A DNA stretch of 64,000 nt from Streptococcus infantis (GTDB taxonomy: Bacteria; Bacillota; Bacilli; Lactobacillales; Streptococcaceae): assembly GCF_019929575.1 (NCBI RefSeq), contig NZ_JAHZPU010000003.1, forward strand, positions 44,362 through 108,361. Reading direction: 5' to 3'. Positions 63,911 through 64,000 of this stretch are shown here, one piece after another (the stretch's first letter is position 1; the number at the start of each line of letters is the position of its first letter). The position numbers and the translations under genes were made by a program. The notes below the pieces were generated by a model. It made no database searches, was not told the origin of the DNA, and saw nothing but the letters and a program-made list of their open reading frames with translations.

Positions 63911-63938
63911 TTGACAAAGTAAAAAAAGTCGGTATAAT
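63911..63938 (+). promoter_or_regulatory. Promoter of tRNA-Glu
   Basis: TTGACA (63911-63916), 16-base spacer, TATAAT (63933-63938). A near-consensus stable-RNA promoter directly before the tRNA. Confidence 0.88.
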
Positions 63939-63963
63939 AGTAAGAGTTGAAAATAACAACTCC

Positions 63964-64000
63964 GGTCCGTTGGTCAAGGGGTTAAGACACCGCCTTTTCA
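63964..64000 (+). tRNA. tRNA-Glu (UUC), 5' part, cut by window end
   Basis: GGTCCGTTGGTCAAGGGG opens a tRNA: acceptor 5' strand, D-arm with GGTCAAGGGGTTAAGAC, then anticodon stem CCGCC and loop starting TTTTCA, giving anticodon TTC. The 3' half lies beyond the window. Confidence 0.9.

Overview
The window is a low-GC Firmicute chromosome segment from a Streptococcus, most likely of the mitis group (pneumoniae/mitis/oralis/infantis-like). The support is the close recall-level match of many products to pneumococcal proteins (NrdD, AdhE, PBP2a, ribosomal proteins), the competence sigma factor ComX next to a tRNA-Glu, an exact CiaR box driving a csRNA-like small RNA, a ula ascorbate operon, and strong AGGAGG-type ribosome binding sites. 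I cannot assign the species. There is no prophage, IS element or CRISPR array, so this is mostly core genome with a few accessory patches.

Layout. 1-2.2 kb: minus-strand PadR / HAAS / DUF4097 envelope-stress-type module behind a clear promoter, followed by the start of an acidic unknown protein. 2.3-4.9 kb: AT-rich accessory patch with a small unknown gene, a leucine-rich-repeat (LRR) protein and, directly upstream, a decayed LRR remnant. 4.9-10.3 kb: MFS exporter, then a glycosyltransferase plus a membrane-bound nucleotide-sugar 4,6-dehydratase, then two DUF805 paralogues. 10.4-13.5 kb: HAD phosphatase, serine dehydratase, and a secreted LysM protein. 13.6-18.4 kb: tRNA-modification genes mnmA and mnmG with MarC and two Nudix hydrolases between them. 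18.4-24.4 kb: GT-C-like membrane protein and the anaerobic ribonucleotide reductase operon. 24.5-39.5 kb: complete S10-spc-alpha ribosomal protein cluster with secY, adk, infA and rpoA. 39.8-44.6 kb: ACT protein, DUF711 protein, csRNA, rnpA-yidC-khpB. 44.6-52.3 kb: ascorbate utilisation (ulaABCDEF, a frameshifted ulaR, ulaG). 52.4-64 kb: transketolase, yajC, LMW phosphatase, MORN protein, adhE, gap, RluD-type synthase, pbp2a, comX and the start of tRNA-Glu.

How the genes work together. UlaABC imports and phosphorylates ascorbate. UlaG, UlaD, UlaE and UlaF convert it to D-xylulose-5-phosphate, which the adjacent transketolase feeds into central metabolism, ending in Gap and AdhE. The regulator UlaR is split by a +1 frameshift in an eight-A tract. 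The ulaA and ulaG promoters share an identically spaced upstream element that would be the natural UlaR target. The adhE promoter carries a cre-like site and several Rex-type half-sites.

Most notable signals: the A8 frameshift in ulaR together with the paired ula elements; the csRNA with a CCTCC loop; an inverted pair of NrdR-like boxes that also forms the terminator before nrdD; a hairpin plus 15-codon leader ORF coupled to adk by ATGA; several large foldable spacers inside the ribosomal cluster; two mutually exclusive stems after rplQ; and the LRR gene next to its decayed relative. All positions, motifs and pairings were read by eye, and no database search was possible.
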